In this document: in pieces, positions 39,538-48,653 of the stretch
Position numbering within the stretch: the stretch's first letter is position 1
How the letters are laid out: each line of letters starts with the position of its first letter
Origin: Sediminibacillus dalangtanensis
Lineage (GTDB): Bacteria; Bacillota; Bacilli; Bacillales; Amphibacillaceae
DNA length: 64,000 nt
Direction of reading: 5' to 3'
Assembly (NCBI RefSeq): GCF_017792025.1
Contig: NZ_CP046956.1
Location: 1,798,001-1,862,000, forward strand
Notes under the pieces: generated by a model
What the model was told of the DNA's origin: nothing
What the model saw: the letters and a program-made list of their open reading frames with translations, nothing else
Database searches by the model: none
Made by a program: the position numbers and the translations under genes

Positions 39538-40407
39538 ATGAATTTCGGCAGAGTACTAACAGCAATGGTCACTCCGTTTGACAATAAGGGGAACGTAGAC
39601 CTGGAAAAAACAACAGAATTGGTGAATTATTTATTAAAAAACGGTTCCGATGGACTCGTCATTGCAGGAACGACCGGTGAATCACCGACCCTGACGAAGG
39701 AGGAAAAAATAGCCGTTTTTAAGCGTGTTGTAAAAGACGTGGATAAACGAGTGCCTGTCATCGCCGGTACGGGAAGCAACAATACCTATGCCACCATTGA
39801 GTTTACAAAAAAAGCAGAGGCAGCTGGTGTGGATGCCGCATTGCTGGTTGTCCCTTATTACAATAAACCGAATCAGCGAGGGATCTATGAACACTTTGCT
39901 GCAGTCGCCAGGGAAACTGCTTTACCGATAATGCTTTATAACATTCCTGGTCGCTCGGTTGTGAGAATGGAGCCGGAAACAGTAATAGAACTGGCAAAAA
40001 TACCGAACATTGTGTCGATTAAAGATTCGACTGGCGATTTGGATGCAATCTCGACAATAATCGAAAATACTAGTGCTACTTTTACTCTATATAGCGGGGA
40101 TGACAGCTTGACCCTTCCGATAGCAGCTGTCGGGGGAGACGGTATTGTATCTGTTTCTTCCCACATCATTGGAAAAGAGATGCAGGAAATGCTGACAGCC
40201 TTTGAAATGGGAGACACGAGTAAAGCTTCCCAGCTGCACCGACAATTACTTCCAATCATGAAAGGCATGTTCATGGCTCCATCGCCAACACCTGTCAAGA
40301 CTGCTCTTCAAATCAAAGGGATGGATGTCGGAGGAGTTCGTCTGCCGCTTGTTCCGTTGACCGGAGAGGAAAGAAATCAACTAACGCAACTATTATCCGG
40401 TAAATGA
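39538..40407 (+). CDS. dapA: 4-hydroxy-tetrahydrodipicolinate synthase
   Basis: Condenses pyruvate with aspartate semialdehyde, the branch point to diaminopimelate and dipicolinate. The 289-residue TIM-barrel has GTTGESPTLTKEEK near 45, the tyrosine in LYNIPGRSV and the Schiff-base lysine in VSIKDSTGDL near 163. I chose ATG 39538, which gives the family N-terminus MNFGRVLTAMVTPF; AAAGGAGT lies about 11 bases upstream. Confidence 0.96.
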   Translation: MNFGRVLTAMVTPFDNKGNVDLEKTTELVNYLLKNGSDGLVIAGTTGESPTLTKEEKIAVFKRVVKDVDKRVPVIAGTGSNNTYATIEFTKKAEAAGVDAALLVVPYYNKPNQRGIYEHFAAVARETALPIMLYNIPGRSVVRMEPETVIELAKIPNIVSIKDSTGDLDAISTIIENTSATFTLYSGDDSLTLPIAAVGGDGIVSVSSHIIGKEMQEMLTAFEMGDTSKASQLHRQLLPIMKGMFMAPSPTPVKTALQIKGMDVGGVRLPLVPLTGEERNQLTQLLSGK

Positions 40408-40448
40408 TTCGGAAAAGTCTTTACCTGGGTAACATATTCTATTCTTTA

Positions 40449-40476
40449 AAACGTGCTTATCTAAGCGCGTTTTTTA
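40449..40476 (+). terminator. terminator after dapA
   Basis: AACGTGCTT pairs with AAGCGCGTT around a 4-base loop, then a T-run. Closes the asd-dapG-dapA unit. Confidence 0.8.
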
Positions 40477-40521
40477 ATTGGTTATTTTTCGTAAAAGATT
40501 GATTAGCAACATAGTTAATCT

Positions 40522-40810
40522 AAACTGCGCAGTAACTTCCTTTGTAGCCCTTGGGCCATTTTGCTTTCCGCGGGCGGCTAGCTAGTCCTCAAGCTAACAC
40601 TCTGCGGGATCTCACCGAGGCCTTTGCTCCCGCAGGTAGCATACGCAGACTCCTGCGGGAAAAGCGCGAGCTGAAGATCCAGGAAAGCGGTTTTCTTTTC
40701 CATGTTAGCTGAAGCCGTGCCCGCGGAAAGCGAAGTATGCTGCCGAAGCGGTGGTTAACACTATTTTTGAATAGACAATGGCACTTCACATTACAGTTAC
40801 TGCGTAGTTT
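40522..40810. repeat. 289-bp inverted-repeat element (MITE- or REP-like)
   Basis: AAACTGCGCAGTAACT at 40522-40537 faces AGTTACTGCGTAGTTT at 40795-40810, 16 bp with one mismatch. Nested inside are GCTTTCCGCGGGC (40563) facing GCCCGCGGAAAGC (40719), GCTAAC facing GTTAGC and TCCCGCAGG facing CCTGCGGGA, so either strand can fold into a long imperfect hairpin. The interior is G+C rich. No frame encodes a transposase. I see no clear target-site duplication. Confidence 0.7.
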
Positions 40811-41070
40811 CTATCAACAAGACATTGATCTGTGATGCGGCTATCCATTTTCTTTAAACAGTCAGTTTCTAAATCCTGTTAACTGAAAACTTTAAGAAAG
40901 TACGTAACCAGAACCAAACCAAAGGACAATGAAGTTCGTTCATTCAATGTTTGTGTGGAAGCCACATATACAGTATAAAACGACGTCAAACTTCCCTTTA
41001 CCCGTGTGTATGTAAGTAGCTGCACTGATACATACTAGGTACATGTTTTGAAAAGGAGCGTGGATAAATA

Positions 41071-41793
41071 ATGGGAAAAGATACATCTAAACAAGACAAC
41101 CAGGATCAAAATAATCAATCGTCACTGGTGCAAAAGATTCAGCAGCTAGGTCAGTCTACTGTACCGCAAGCGCCGGATTCCAATATTCATGTACTGCCAA
41201 TCATCGGGCAGATTGAAGGACACGTACAGCTGCCTCCGCAAAATAAGACAACGAAATATGAGCATTTAATTCCACAAATTGTGGCGATAGAGCAAAACCC
41301 TAAAATTGAAGGGTTAATCGTTTTACTCAATACTGTAGGAGGAGACGTAGAAGCCGGTCTGGCTTTGTCGGAAATGATTGCTTCTTTGTCTAAGCCTACC
41401 GTTTCTATTGTACTTGGAGGCGGGCACTCAATCGGAGTGCCGATCGCTGTGTCTACTGACTACTCTTTTATCGTTCCGACGGCAACCATGACGATCCACC
41501 CGATCCGATTGACGGGACTGGTAATCGGTGTACCGCAAACCTTCGAATATTTGGATAAAATGCAAGAGCGGGTCATTAATTTTGTCAAACAACATTCGGA
41601 TATTGAAGAAGAAAAATTTAAAGATTTGATGTTTGCTAAAGGAAATCTGACAAGAGACATAGGTACCAATGTTGTCGGGGCTGATGCCGTGAAATATGGA
41701 TTGATTGATGATGTAGGTGGTGTCATGGAAGCCATGAGTAAGTTGAACGATTTGATAGAAAAGGAAAAACAATCGGGAGAGATGCTGCAATGA
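41071..41793 (+). CDS. tepA: ClpP-family serine protease TepA-like (translocation-enhancing protein)
   Basis: Cytosolic ClpP-fold protease; the B. subtilis protein TepA (YmfB) was described as aiding protein export and is in the spore proteolysis literature. The 240-residue protein has the serine nucleophile in GGGHSIGVP (Ser120) and a histidine in [10 protein letters not shown] (His143), both at ClpP-like positions. The N-terminus is a Gln/Asn-rich tail of about 30 residues. The stop overlaps the next gene by 4 bases. Function beyond peptidase fold is inferred. Confidence 0.88.
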   Translation: MGKDTSKQDNQDQNNQSSLVQKIQQLGQSTVPQAPDSNIHVLPIIGQIEGHVQLPPQNKTTKYEHLIPQIVAIEQNPKIEGLIVLLNTVGGDVEAGLALSEMIASLSKPTVSIVLGGGHSIGVPIAVSTDYSFIVPTATMTIHPIRLTGLVIGVPQTFEYLDKMQERVINFVKQHSDIEEEKFKDLMFAKGNLTRDIGTNVVGADAVKYGLIDDVGGVMEAMSKLNDLIEKEKQSGEMLQ

Positions 41794-42002
41794 TTTTATA
41801 TACGCCGCTGACAGAGGATGAAATATTCGGAGTCGATCAGGAGGCGTTTGCCAATCGACAATTTATCAACATAAACGGGAGAACTGTCCACGTAGAAAGG
41901 AACAAAGACGGATCATACAGTATTTTGCAACTGATTTCTACTGATCCACAGGATTACCTTGATGAAACGTATACACCAGGAACGATTATTTCTCGCCATT
42001 AA
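41790..42002 (+). CDS. ylzJ: YlzJ-like protein
   Basis: 70-residue protein of the YlzJ-like family, unknown function. The start [14 protein letters not shown] and the central [30 protein letters not shown] are characteristic. It overlaps the tepA stop in ATGA and precedes the DNA translocase, as in other bacilli. Confidence 0.85.
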   Translation: MILYTPLTEDEIFGVDQEAFANRQFININGRTVHVERNKDGSYSILQLISTDPQDYLDETYTPGTIISRH

Positions 42003-42089
42003 AAAGCATTCTCTTCATTTCAATGCGCTTACTCTGTGCTATAATAATAGTAGAGACCAGTGGGTAATCTTGCCATATTTCAGGTTATC

Positions 42090-42117
42090 AACCCTTGTCA
42101 TCGTGATGGCAAGGGTT
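42090..42117. repeat. CCCTTGTCA hairpin, copy 4, in the ftsK leader
   Basis: AACCCTTGTCATC and GATGGCAAGGGTT form a hairpin 50 bases before the ftsK start. No U-run follows, so it is not a normal terminator. Confidence 0.6.
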
Positions 42118-42166
42118 GAACTACATAAGAAGACTGGCGTTATTTATGAGTGCAGAGGTGAATCTA

Positions 42167-44482
42167 ATGGCAAAAAAGAAGAAAAACAGAAGAAAGAAAT
42201 CACAACTGAAAAAACAAGTTAAATATGAACTTACTGGAATCTTATTCGTATTTTTGGGAGTGTTAGGAAGCGGAGCGAGTGCGATAAGTGATGGCGCCAT
42301 TCCAGCGGGACTGGAAAATATTTTTCGCTTTTTCTTTGGGATATGGTATTTCGTTGCTTCCTTGTTTTTACTGATAATCGGGATTATGTTAATTATCAAG
42401 AGAAGAGTACCATATTTATTTCATAAACGGATGATTGGGTTCTACATCATTTTTTCAGGTGTTTTGCTCATCACTCATATACAAACTTTTGAATCTATCC
42501 TGCAAGAGTCAATGAATACGTCGATCATCGTTACGACATGGGACAACATCCTTTCTTACATAGGAGGAGATGTCCCCTCTGCCAATCTTGGAGGAGGTAT
42601 GGTCGGTGCTCTATTATTTGCTTTTAGCTACTTTTTATTTTCTGCCGCAGGAGCTAAAATAGTAGCGGTATTCGGAATGGTTATCGGAGCACTGTTTGTT
42701 ACAGAACTTTCAATCGGCGAAATACTGGACAAAGGCTGGCAGCGGGCAGACGGTTTTTTTCGCAGTCAGTTCAAACAAATGAAAAAGATGCAGCAGAACA
42801 ATCGATCAAACCGACAGAAAAAGAAACAGTCCAACCATTCAGAGGAAGGGCTAACAGATTCTTCTATAGATGATGGCAGTGAGTCATCAATAGATGAACC
42901 AGTAATCCAGGATTTCACGGATATCGCTTATTCTGCTGATGTACAGACTGCAGAAGCAGTAAATCATCCAGAGAAACAGGAAGCATCTTCTGAGCAAAAG
43001 AAAGATACCGATGAAGGCGAGATAGCTGAATCCTTGCCGATGACGGAAGCCGAAAACCTCGATTATAAGCTGCCTTCCATGTCGTTATTAGCTGAACCGG
43101 AATACAATACCCAGCAACAGGAAAGATCTCAAATTCAGGCAGTAGTAAGAAAATTGGAAAAAACCTTCCAAAGCTTTGGAGTTAAAGCAAAAGTTACCAA
43201 AGTGCATGTAGGCCCGGCAGTGACAAAATATGAAGTATATCCTGATGTCGGTGTGAAAGTGAGTAAAATTGTCAATCTACACGATGACCTGGCGCTAGCT
43301 TTAGCGGCGAAGGATATCAGGATTGAAGCACCGATTCCTGGAAAATCAGCAGTGGGAATTGAAGTCCCTAATGGTGAAGTGGCCACCGTATCCCTAAGGG
43401 AAGTTTTGGAAACCAAGCAGGCGCAGCAAGGGTCCAAACTCTCTTTTGTGTTAGGAAGAGATATATCTGGGGATGCAGTTATGGCTGAACTGAATAAGAT
43501 GCCGCACTTACTTGTCGCAGGTGCTACCGGAAGCGGTAAGAGTGTTTGCATCAATGGAATTATCACCAGTATATTGATGCGGGCAAAACCGCACGAAGTA
43601 AAAATGATGATGATCGATCCGAAAAAAGTGGAATTGAATGTTTATAATGGCGTTCCTCACCTTTTATCGCCCGTAGTAACAGATCCTAAAAAAGCTTCGC
43701 GGGCTTTAAAAAAAGTGGTTTCTGAGATGGAAAGGCGGTATGAGTTATTTTCTGATACAGGGACCCGGAATATTGAAGGGTACAATGAGTTTATAAAAAA
43801 ACATAATCAAACAGAAGAAGACAACCAGCCGCAGTTACCATATATTGTTGTGCTGGTGGACGAGCTGGCCGATTTGATGATGGTCGCTTCCAACGACGTC
43901 GAAGATGCCATTACGCGACTGGCACAAATGGCCCGGGCCGCCGGCATCCATTTAATCATAGCGACCCAGCGTCCGTCTGTAGATGTTATAACCGGTGTCA
44001 TTAAAGCTAATATACCATCCAGGATTGCCTTTAGTGTTTCTTCTGCTACCGATTCCCGGACCATCTTGGATTCTGGCGGCGCAGAGAAACTGCTTGGAAG
44101 GGGAGATATGTTATTCATTCCAGTCGGATCTTCCAAATCGACGAGAATACAGGGCGCATTTCTTTCCGATGAGGAAGTAGAACGGGTAGTGGATCATTGT
44201 ATTGATCAGCAAAAAGCGCAGTATCAAGAGGAAATGATACCAGATGAAGAAGCGGAAGTGAACGAAGAAGTAGATGATGAATTGTTTGATGATGCCGTGC
44301 AAATGATCTTAGAGATGCAAAGTGCGAGTGTCTCGATGCTCCAACGAAGATTCCGCATCGGTTACACGCGAGCAGCTCGATTGATCGATGCCATGGAAGC
44401 GAGAGGGATCGTCGGACCCTATGAAGGGAGCAAACCAAGAACTGTGTTAATTTCGCAGCAAGAAGAAGAAAAAACTTCATAG
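42167..44482 (+). CDS. spoIIIE: DNA translocase FtsK/SpoIIIE
   Basis: Septum-located ATPase that pumps the chromosome into the forespore. The 771-residue protein has a basic N-terminus, four or more membrane segments (about 20-180), a charged linker (about 200-320), and the motor with Walker A GATGSGKS at 452-459 and a Walker B region with [12 protein letters not shown]. The C-terminal winged-helix gamma domain ([22 protein letters not shown]) recognises chromosomal orientation sequences. I chose ATG 42167 after GAGGTGAATCT. Position next to tepA supports the SpoIIIE orthologue. Confidence 0.96.
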   Translation: MAKKKKNRRKKSQLKKQVKYELTGILFVFLGVLGSGASAISDGAIPAGLENIFRFFFGIWYFVASLFLLIIGIMLIIKRRVPYLFHKRMIGFYIIFSGVLLITHIQTFESILQESMNTSIIVTTWDNILSYIGGDVPSANLGGGMVGALLFAFSYFLFSAAGAKIVAVFGMVIGALFVTELSIGEILDKGWQRADGFFRSQFKQMKKMQQNNRSNRQKKKQSNHSEEGLTDSSIDDGSESSIDEPVIQDFTDIAYSADVQTAEAVNHPEKQEASSEQKKDTDEGEIAESLPMTEAENLDYKLPSMSLLAEPEYNTQQQERSQIQAVVRKLEKTFQSFGVKAKVTKVHVGPAVTKYEVYPDVGVKVSKIVNLHDDLALALAAKDIRIEAPIPGKSAVGIEVPNGEVATVSLREVLETKQAQQGSKLSFVLGRDISGDAVMAELNKMPHLLVAGATGSGKSVCINGIITSILMRAKPHEVKMMMIDPKKVELNVYNGVPHLLSPVVTDPKKASRALKKVVSEMERRYELFSDTGTRNIEGYNEFIKKHNQTEEDNQPQLPYIVVLVDELADLMMVASNDVEDAITRLAQMARAAGIHLIIATQRPSVDVITGVIKANIPSRIAFSVSSATDSRTILDSGGAEKLLGRGDMLFIPVGSSKSTRIQGAFLSDEEVERVVDHCIDQQKAQYQEEMIPDEEAEVNEEVDDELFDDAVQMILEMQSASVSMLQRRFRIGYTRAARLIDAMEARGIVGPYEGSKPRTVLISQQEEEKTS

Positions 44483-44520
44483 GTAAACAGAAAAGCGGAT
44501 GGGCCTTGTTTATCCCCGGC

Positions 44521-44595
44521 AAGCTTAAGACCAGCCTCTAAGTGGTGAATTTTGCCACACAGAGGATGGTCTTAAGCCCTCGAGGGGATAGGCAC
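44521..44595. repeat. dispersed palindromic repeat, copy B
   Basis: GCTTAAGACCA-CCTCT at its left faces AGAGG-TGGTCTTAAGC at its right, a hairpin of about 17 bp plus an inner GTGG/CCAC. The segment from TTTTGCCACACAGAGG to GGGGATAGG is the reverse complement of 32312-32355 with about four changes. This copy is shorter than copy A. It lies just after spoIIIE. Confidence 0.7.
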
Positions 44596-44685
44596 ATTTT
44601 CCCGAAGACCGTAACAAGTCACATTTACTACCTTGTACTTATAACCTTTATAAAAAACACCATATAAGATTTGCCGCAGTTTAAC

Positions 44686-44729
44686 AAAACTCCTTCTTTG
44701 GACAATAAGTTCAAATAGGAGTTTTTTTA
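44686..44729 (+). terminator. terminator in the spoIIIE-gntR interval
   Basis: AAAACTCC and GGAGTTTT enclose a 24-base loop and are followed by further T residues. Confidence 0.65.
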
Positions 44730-45062
44730 AGAGAAAAACCTCGGAAATATTTGCTTGCATTCCCATATGTAAAAAGTATACCAGTGGTTGATTAACATTA
44801 ATTGTAAGAAAATTAGCAGGTTTATTAAAATTGTCATAAAACTAAAAGATTCTGTCGTTTTTTGTCCAAATCCTGTTTATTTACTAGACCAAAAGTGTTA
44901 TATTTATTTCGGACAAAGAATGACTTGTCAGAGGTCAGTTCTCTTACAACCTGTCTGCGTAGATTTTTGAGTTATTAGGCGGATTGACCTGGAAATAATA
45001 CTTTTTACCTAGTAAGTAGATACATATGTTACGAAGATTGAACTTCATCGGAGGGTAATGTC

Positions 45063-45788
45063 ATGTCAATTAAAGCCGATGCTCGTCATTTATACCTTCA
45101 GGTTATCGATCAATTGAAACAGGATATAGAGGTTGGAAGGTATAAAGAGAAAGAGAAATTGCCTTCTGAATTTGAGCTGTCAAAGCGACTTGGCGTTTCA
45201 AGGGCTACATTAAGAGAAGCACTCAGGCTCTTGGAGGAAGAGAATATCGTGACCAGACGTCATGGAGTCGGGACGTTCGTCAACCCTAAACCTGTTTTTT
45301 CTGCTGGTATTGAACATTTGAAAAGTGTTACAGAAATGATTGCTTCCGCCGGGAAAACCCCGGGAACCCAATACTTGTCAACAGAATTGATCGAAGCTTC
45401 TGAGGAAGATAAAAACAGATTCGCCCCATTCGAGATCGATACTTTGGCTAAAATAGAACGGGTCAGAACTGCCGACGGTGAACCCGTCGTTTATTGTATC
45501 GATAACATTTTAGAGCACTTGATTCCAATAGAAAAAATTCATAATCAAGCCTCCATTTTCCAGGTATTAGAAGACTATGGAAGTAAACATGTCAGCTACA
45601 CAGTCACCCACATCGAACCAGTAGGCTATCATGAGCTGGTATCACCTGTTTTGGGCTGTCAGCCTGATCAGCCAATGCTGCTACTGAAACAGATGCATTA
45701 TACAGAAAGTGATGAACCAGTATTGTATTCATGTAATTATTTCAGAGCAGACGTATTTAGCTTTTACGTAATCAGGAAGCGCATGTAA
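45063..45788 (+). CDS. GntR/HutC-family transcriptional regulator (YmfC-like)
   Basis: 241-residue repressor-type regulator. The N-terminal winged helix has the GntR signature [32 protein letters not shown] followed by RRHGVGTFV, and the C-terminal half is a UTRA-type ligand-binding domain. GGAGGGTAATGTC precedes the ATG. It lies just before a nucleoside ABC importer and may control it; B. subtilis has ymfC here. The ligand is unknown. Confidence 0.9.
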   Translation: MSIKADARHLYLQVIDQLKQDIEVGRYKEKEKLPSEFELSKRLGVSRATLREALRLLEEENIVTRRHGVGTFVNPKPVFSAGIEHLKSVTEMIASAGKTPGTQYLSTELIEASEEDKNRFAPFEIDTLAKIERVRTADGEPVVYCIDNILEHLIPIEKIHNQASIFQVLEDYGSKHVSYTVTHIEPVGYHELVSPVLGCQPDQPMLLLKQMHYTESDEPVLYSCNYFRADVFSFYVIRKRM

Positions 45789-45881
45789 AGAGAAGATATT
45801 TTAAGGGGGTGATGTGCCGGCGCCGTTTCGCAGGTGAGTTTAGGCAATACAAAATAAAAACTAACATTGATGGGGGTAGGA

Positions 45882-47009
45882 ATGTTGAAAACAAATCGTT
45901 TGCTATTATTGATAGCTTTGCTATTTGCAGCGGGAATTATTCTAAGTGCTTGCGGGTCTTCTAATGATGAAGGCAGCGGGGAAGAAAGCGGAGGAGAAGC
46001 TTCCGATTCCGGTGAAAACCAGGAAGGTGGAGGAGATTCCGATTTTAAAGTAGGTATGGTAACCGATGTCGGCGGTGTAGATGACAAATCGTTCAACCAA
46101 TCTGCATGGGAAGGTCTTAAGGCTTTCGGTGAAGAGAACGGGCTGGAAGAAGGCGAAGGGTTCGATTATGCTCAGTCGGAAAGTGATGCAGATTTTATGC
46201 CGAACTTGAACAGCTTAGTGAAAGCAGATTATGATTTGGTATTCGGTATTGGTTTTAAACTGACAGATGCGTTAAATAAGGTAGCTGGGCAAAACCCGGA
46301 TACACACTTTGCATTGGTTGATGCGGTGGCAGAAGCAGATAACATTGCAAACATCACCTTTAAGGAACACCAAGGTTCTTTCCTTGTCGGGGTGGCGGCA
46401 GCAATGAAAACTGAATCCGATAAAGTAGGTTTTGTCGGCGGTGAAAACAGTGAATTGATCAAAAAGTTTGAATCAGGCTTTCGGGCTGGCGTTGCTTCTG
46501 TAAACCCGGATATCGAAGTCGACGTACAATATGCCGAATCGTTCGGTGCTCCGGATAAAGGGAAAGTAATTGCCTCTAATATGTATAATAGCGGAGTGGA
46601 CGTCATTTATCATTCCTCCGGTGCAACTGGTAATGGAGTATTTGCCCAAGCTAAGGACATTAAGAAGAATGACCCTTCCAAAAACGTATGGGTTATCGGG
46701 GTAGACCGAGATCAATACGAAGAGGGAGCGATCGGTGATGACAATGTCACACTGACATCTATGGTCAAGCGTGTTGATATCGCTGTACAAGAAGTCGCTG
46801 CACAATCAATGAACGGTGAGTTTCCAGGTGGAGAGATCCTGGAATTCGGTTTAGAAGATGAGGGTGTTTCAGTAGCTAAGACGAACGAAGAGGCATTGAC
46901 TGATGAAATGGTAGAGGAAATTGACAATTGGAAACAAAAAATCATTGATGGTGAAGTGGAAGTACCTAGTACAGAAGAAGATTTAGAAGCTTACCTTGAT
47001 TCTTTATAA
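45882..47009 (+). CDS. nupN: BMP-family nucleoside-binding lipoprotein
   Basis: Substrate-binding protein of a purine nucleoside importer (PF02608, BMP family). A lipoprotein signal peptide ends in LSAC with the lipid-accepting Cys24, then a Gly/Ser/Glu-rich linker. The body starts VGMVTDVGGVDDKSFNQSAWEGL, the BMP hallmark. 375 residues. ATG 45882 follows GGGGGTAGGA; ATG 45867 is an in-frame alternative with no better site. It is the first gene of an import operon like B. subtilis nupNOPQ; the symbol is by analogy. Confidence 0.88.
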   Translation: MLKTNRLLLLIALLFAAGIILSACGSSNDEGSGEESGGEASDSGENQEGGGDSDFKVGMVTDVGGVDDKSFNQSAWEGLKAFGEENGLEEGEGFDYAQSESDADFMPNLNSLVKADYDLVFGIGFKLTDALNKVAGQNPDTHFALVDAVAEADNIANITFKEHQGSFLVGVAAAMKTESDKVGFVGGENSELIKKFESGFRAGVASVNPDIEVDVQYAESFGAPDKGKVIASNMYNSGVDVIYHSSGATGNGVFAQAKDIKKNDPSKNVWVIGVDRDQYEEGAIGDDNVTLTSMVKRVDIAVQEVAAQSMNGEFPGGEILEFGLEDEGVSVAKTNEEALTDEMVEEIDNWKQKIIDGEVEVPSTEEDLEAYLDSL

Positions 47010-47030
47010 GAAAACCAGAAATGTGGATAG

Positions 47031-47060
47031 AAAAAGGCTAGAAAAATCTAGCCTTTTTCT
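47031..47060 (+). terminator. intra-operon terminator between nupN and nupO
   Basis: AAAAAGGCTAGA pairs perfectly with TCTAGCCTTTTT around a 4-base loop, followed by CTTCT. Partial termination here would give more binding protein than membrane complex. Confidence 0.8.
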
Positions 47061-47123
47061 TCTGAAAACGGAATGTTATAAAGAAGGTTAAACCTCGACC
47101 GCATGTTAGGGAGTGAAATACAC

Positions 47124-48653
47124 TTGGAGAATTATGTTGTAGAAATGCTGAATATCCGCAAAGAATTTCCGGGTATCGTTGCGAATGATAATATAACCCT
47201 TCAGGTCCGGGAAGGGGAAATACATGCCCTGCTCGGGGAAAATGGAGCGGGAAAATCGACGCTAATGAACGTGTTGTTTGGTTTGTATCAACCTGAAAAG
47301 GGAGAAATTCGGGTTAATGGCAAGGCCGTGAAAATTACGGATCCCAACGTAGCCAACAATTTAGGAATTGGGATGGTTCATCAACACTTTATGCTTGTCG
47401 ATACGTTTACCGTTACCCAAAACATCATACTGGGCAGTGAACCGAAAAAGGGCGGCAAAATAGACCTGAAAAAGGCAGAACAGGAAGTGGCGGAACTTTC
47501 CGACCGCTATGGTTTGAAAGTAGATCCCAGAGCAAAAATCAAAGACATTTCCGTCGGAATGCAGCAGCGTGTTGAAATATTGAAAACTCTATACCGGGGA
47601 GCAGAAGTCTTAATTCTGGATGAACCGACGGCTGTGCTTACTCCTCAAGAAATCAAAGAATTGATCGAAATTATGAGGTCCCTAATTAAGGAAGGGAAAT
47701 CCATTATTTTGATTACACATAAATTAAAGGAAATTATGGAAGTTTGCGACAGGTGTACAGTCGTGCGGAAGGGCCAAGGTATCGGTACAGTCAATGTCAA
47801 AGAAACAAGCCCTGATGAACTTGCTTCGTTGATGGTCGGAAGGGAAATCAGCTTTACGACAGAAAAGACGGAGGCTGCACCAAAAGGCCAAACTCTTTCC
47901 GTGAAAAACCTCCACGTCCAGGACAGCCGGAAAGTAGAAATGGTGAAAGGACTGGATTTGGAAGTTAGAGCGGGTGAAATAGTCGGGATTGCTGGAGTTG
48001 ATGGCAATGGACAATCAGAATTGATCGAAGCAATCACCGGGCTGCGAAAAGTCGAATCAGGTGCTATTCTTCTTAATGGGAAAGCAATTACCAATCTACC
48101 ACCAAGAAAAGTGACCGACTCTGGTGTGTCGCATATTCCACAAGATCGCCATAAATTTGGCTTGGTGTTGGACTTTCCAATCGGTGAAAATATGGTTTTG
48201 CAAACCTATTATAAAAAGCCTTTTGCAAAGAATAGCGTGCTTTCCTATAAAAATATCTATTCCCATGCTAAAAGATTGATAGAAGAATATGATGTCAGAA
48301 CACCAAGTGAATACACCAAAGCGAGGTCCTTGTCAGGTGGGAACCAGCAAAAAGCAATCATCGGCCGTGAAGTGGACCGATCTCCTGATTTGTTGATTGC
48401 TGCACAGCCGACGCGTGGGTTGGACGTTGGTGCAATCGAATTTATCCATAAAAAATTGATTGAGGAACGTGATAAAGGGCGTGCAGTATTGCTGTTATCC
48501 TTTGAACTAGATGAAATCCTCAATGTAAGTGATCGGATTGCTGTGATGTTTGACGGCAAAATAGTGGCAAATGTCACTCCATCCGAAACAAATGAACAGG
48601 AATTGGGATTGCTTATGGCTGGAAGTTCCGTAGAGAAGGAAGGTGGGCGTTGA
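47124..48653 (+). CDS. nupO: nucleoside ABC transporter, double ATPase
   Basis: 509-residue ATP-binding subunit with two ABC domains. The first has Walker A GENGAGKST, an ISVGMQQRVEI signature-like segment and Walker B LILDEPTAVL. The second is degenerate, with GVDGNGQSE in place of Walker A but an intact LSGGNQQKAIIGRE signature. This two-domain form is usual for BMP/ribose-type importers. I chose TTG 47124, 10 bases after a GGGAG site, matching LENYVVEMLNIRKEF as the start; ATG 47103 is an alternative. Confidence 0.92.
   Translation: MENYVVEMLNIRKEFPGIVANDNITLQVREGEIHALLGENGAGKSTLMNVLFGLYQPEKGEIRVNGKAVKITDPNVANNLGIGMVHQHFMLVDTFTVTQNIILGSEPKKGGKIDLKKAEQEVAELSDRYGLKVDPRAKIKDISVGMQQRVEILKTLYRGAEVLILDEPTAVLTPQEIKELIEIMRSLIKEGKSIILITHKLKEIMEVCDRCTVVRKGQGIGTVNVKETSPDELASLMVGREISFTTEKTEAAPKGQTLSVKNLHVQDSRKVEMVKGLDLEVRAGEIVGIAGVDGNGQSELIEAITGLRKVESGAILLNGKAITNLPPRKVTDSGVSHIPQDRHKFGLVLDFPIGENMVLQTYYKKPFAKNSVLSYKNIYSHAKRLIEEYDVRTPSEYTKARSLSGGNQQKAIIGREVDRSPDLLIAAQPTRGLDVGAIEFIHKKLIEERDKGRAVLLLSFELDEILNVSDRIAVMFDGKIVANVTPSETNEQELGLLMAGSSVEKEGGR

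Larger units (their letters stand above)
40408..41070. other. 663-base gene-free region between dapA and tepA
   Basis: Contains the dapA terminator and the inverted-repeat element at 40522-40810; the last 260 bases before tepA are AT-rich and have no supported gene. In B. subtilis this position carries rnjB (RNase J2), which I do not find here, even as fragments. Confidence 0.6.
44483..45062. other. 580-base intergenic region between spoIIIE and gntR
   Basis: Contains palindromic repeat copy B, a strong terminator at 44686 and about 330 AT-rich bases before the GntR gene. TTGACC at 44985 has no well-placed -10, so no promoter is assigned. Confidence 0.55.
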
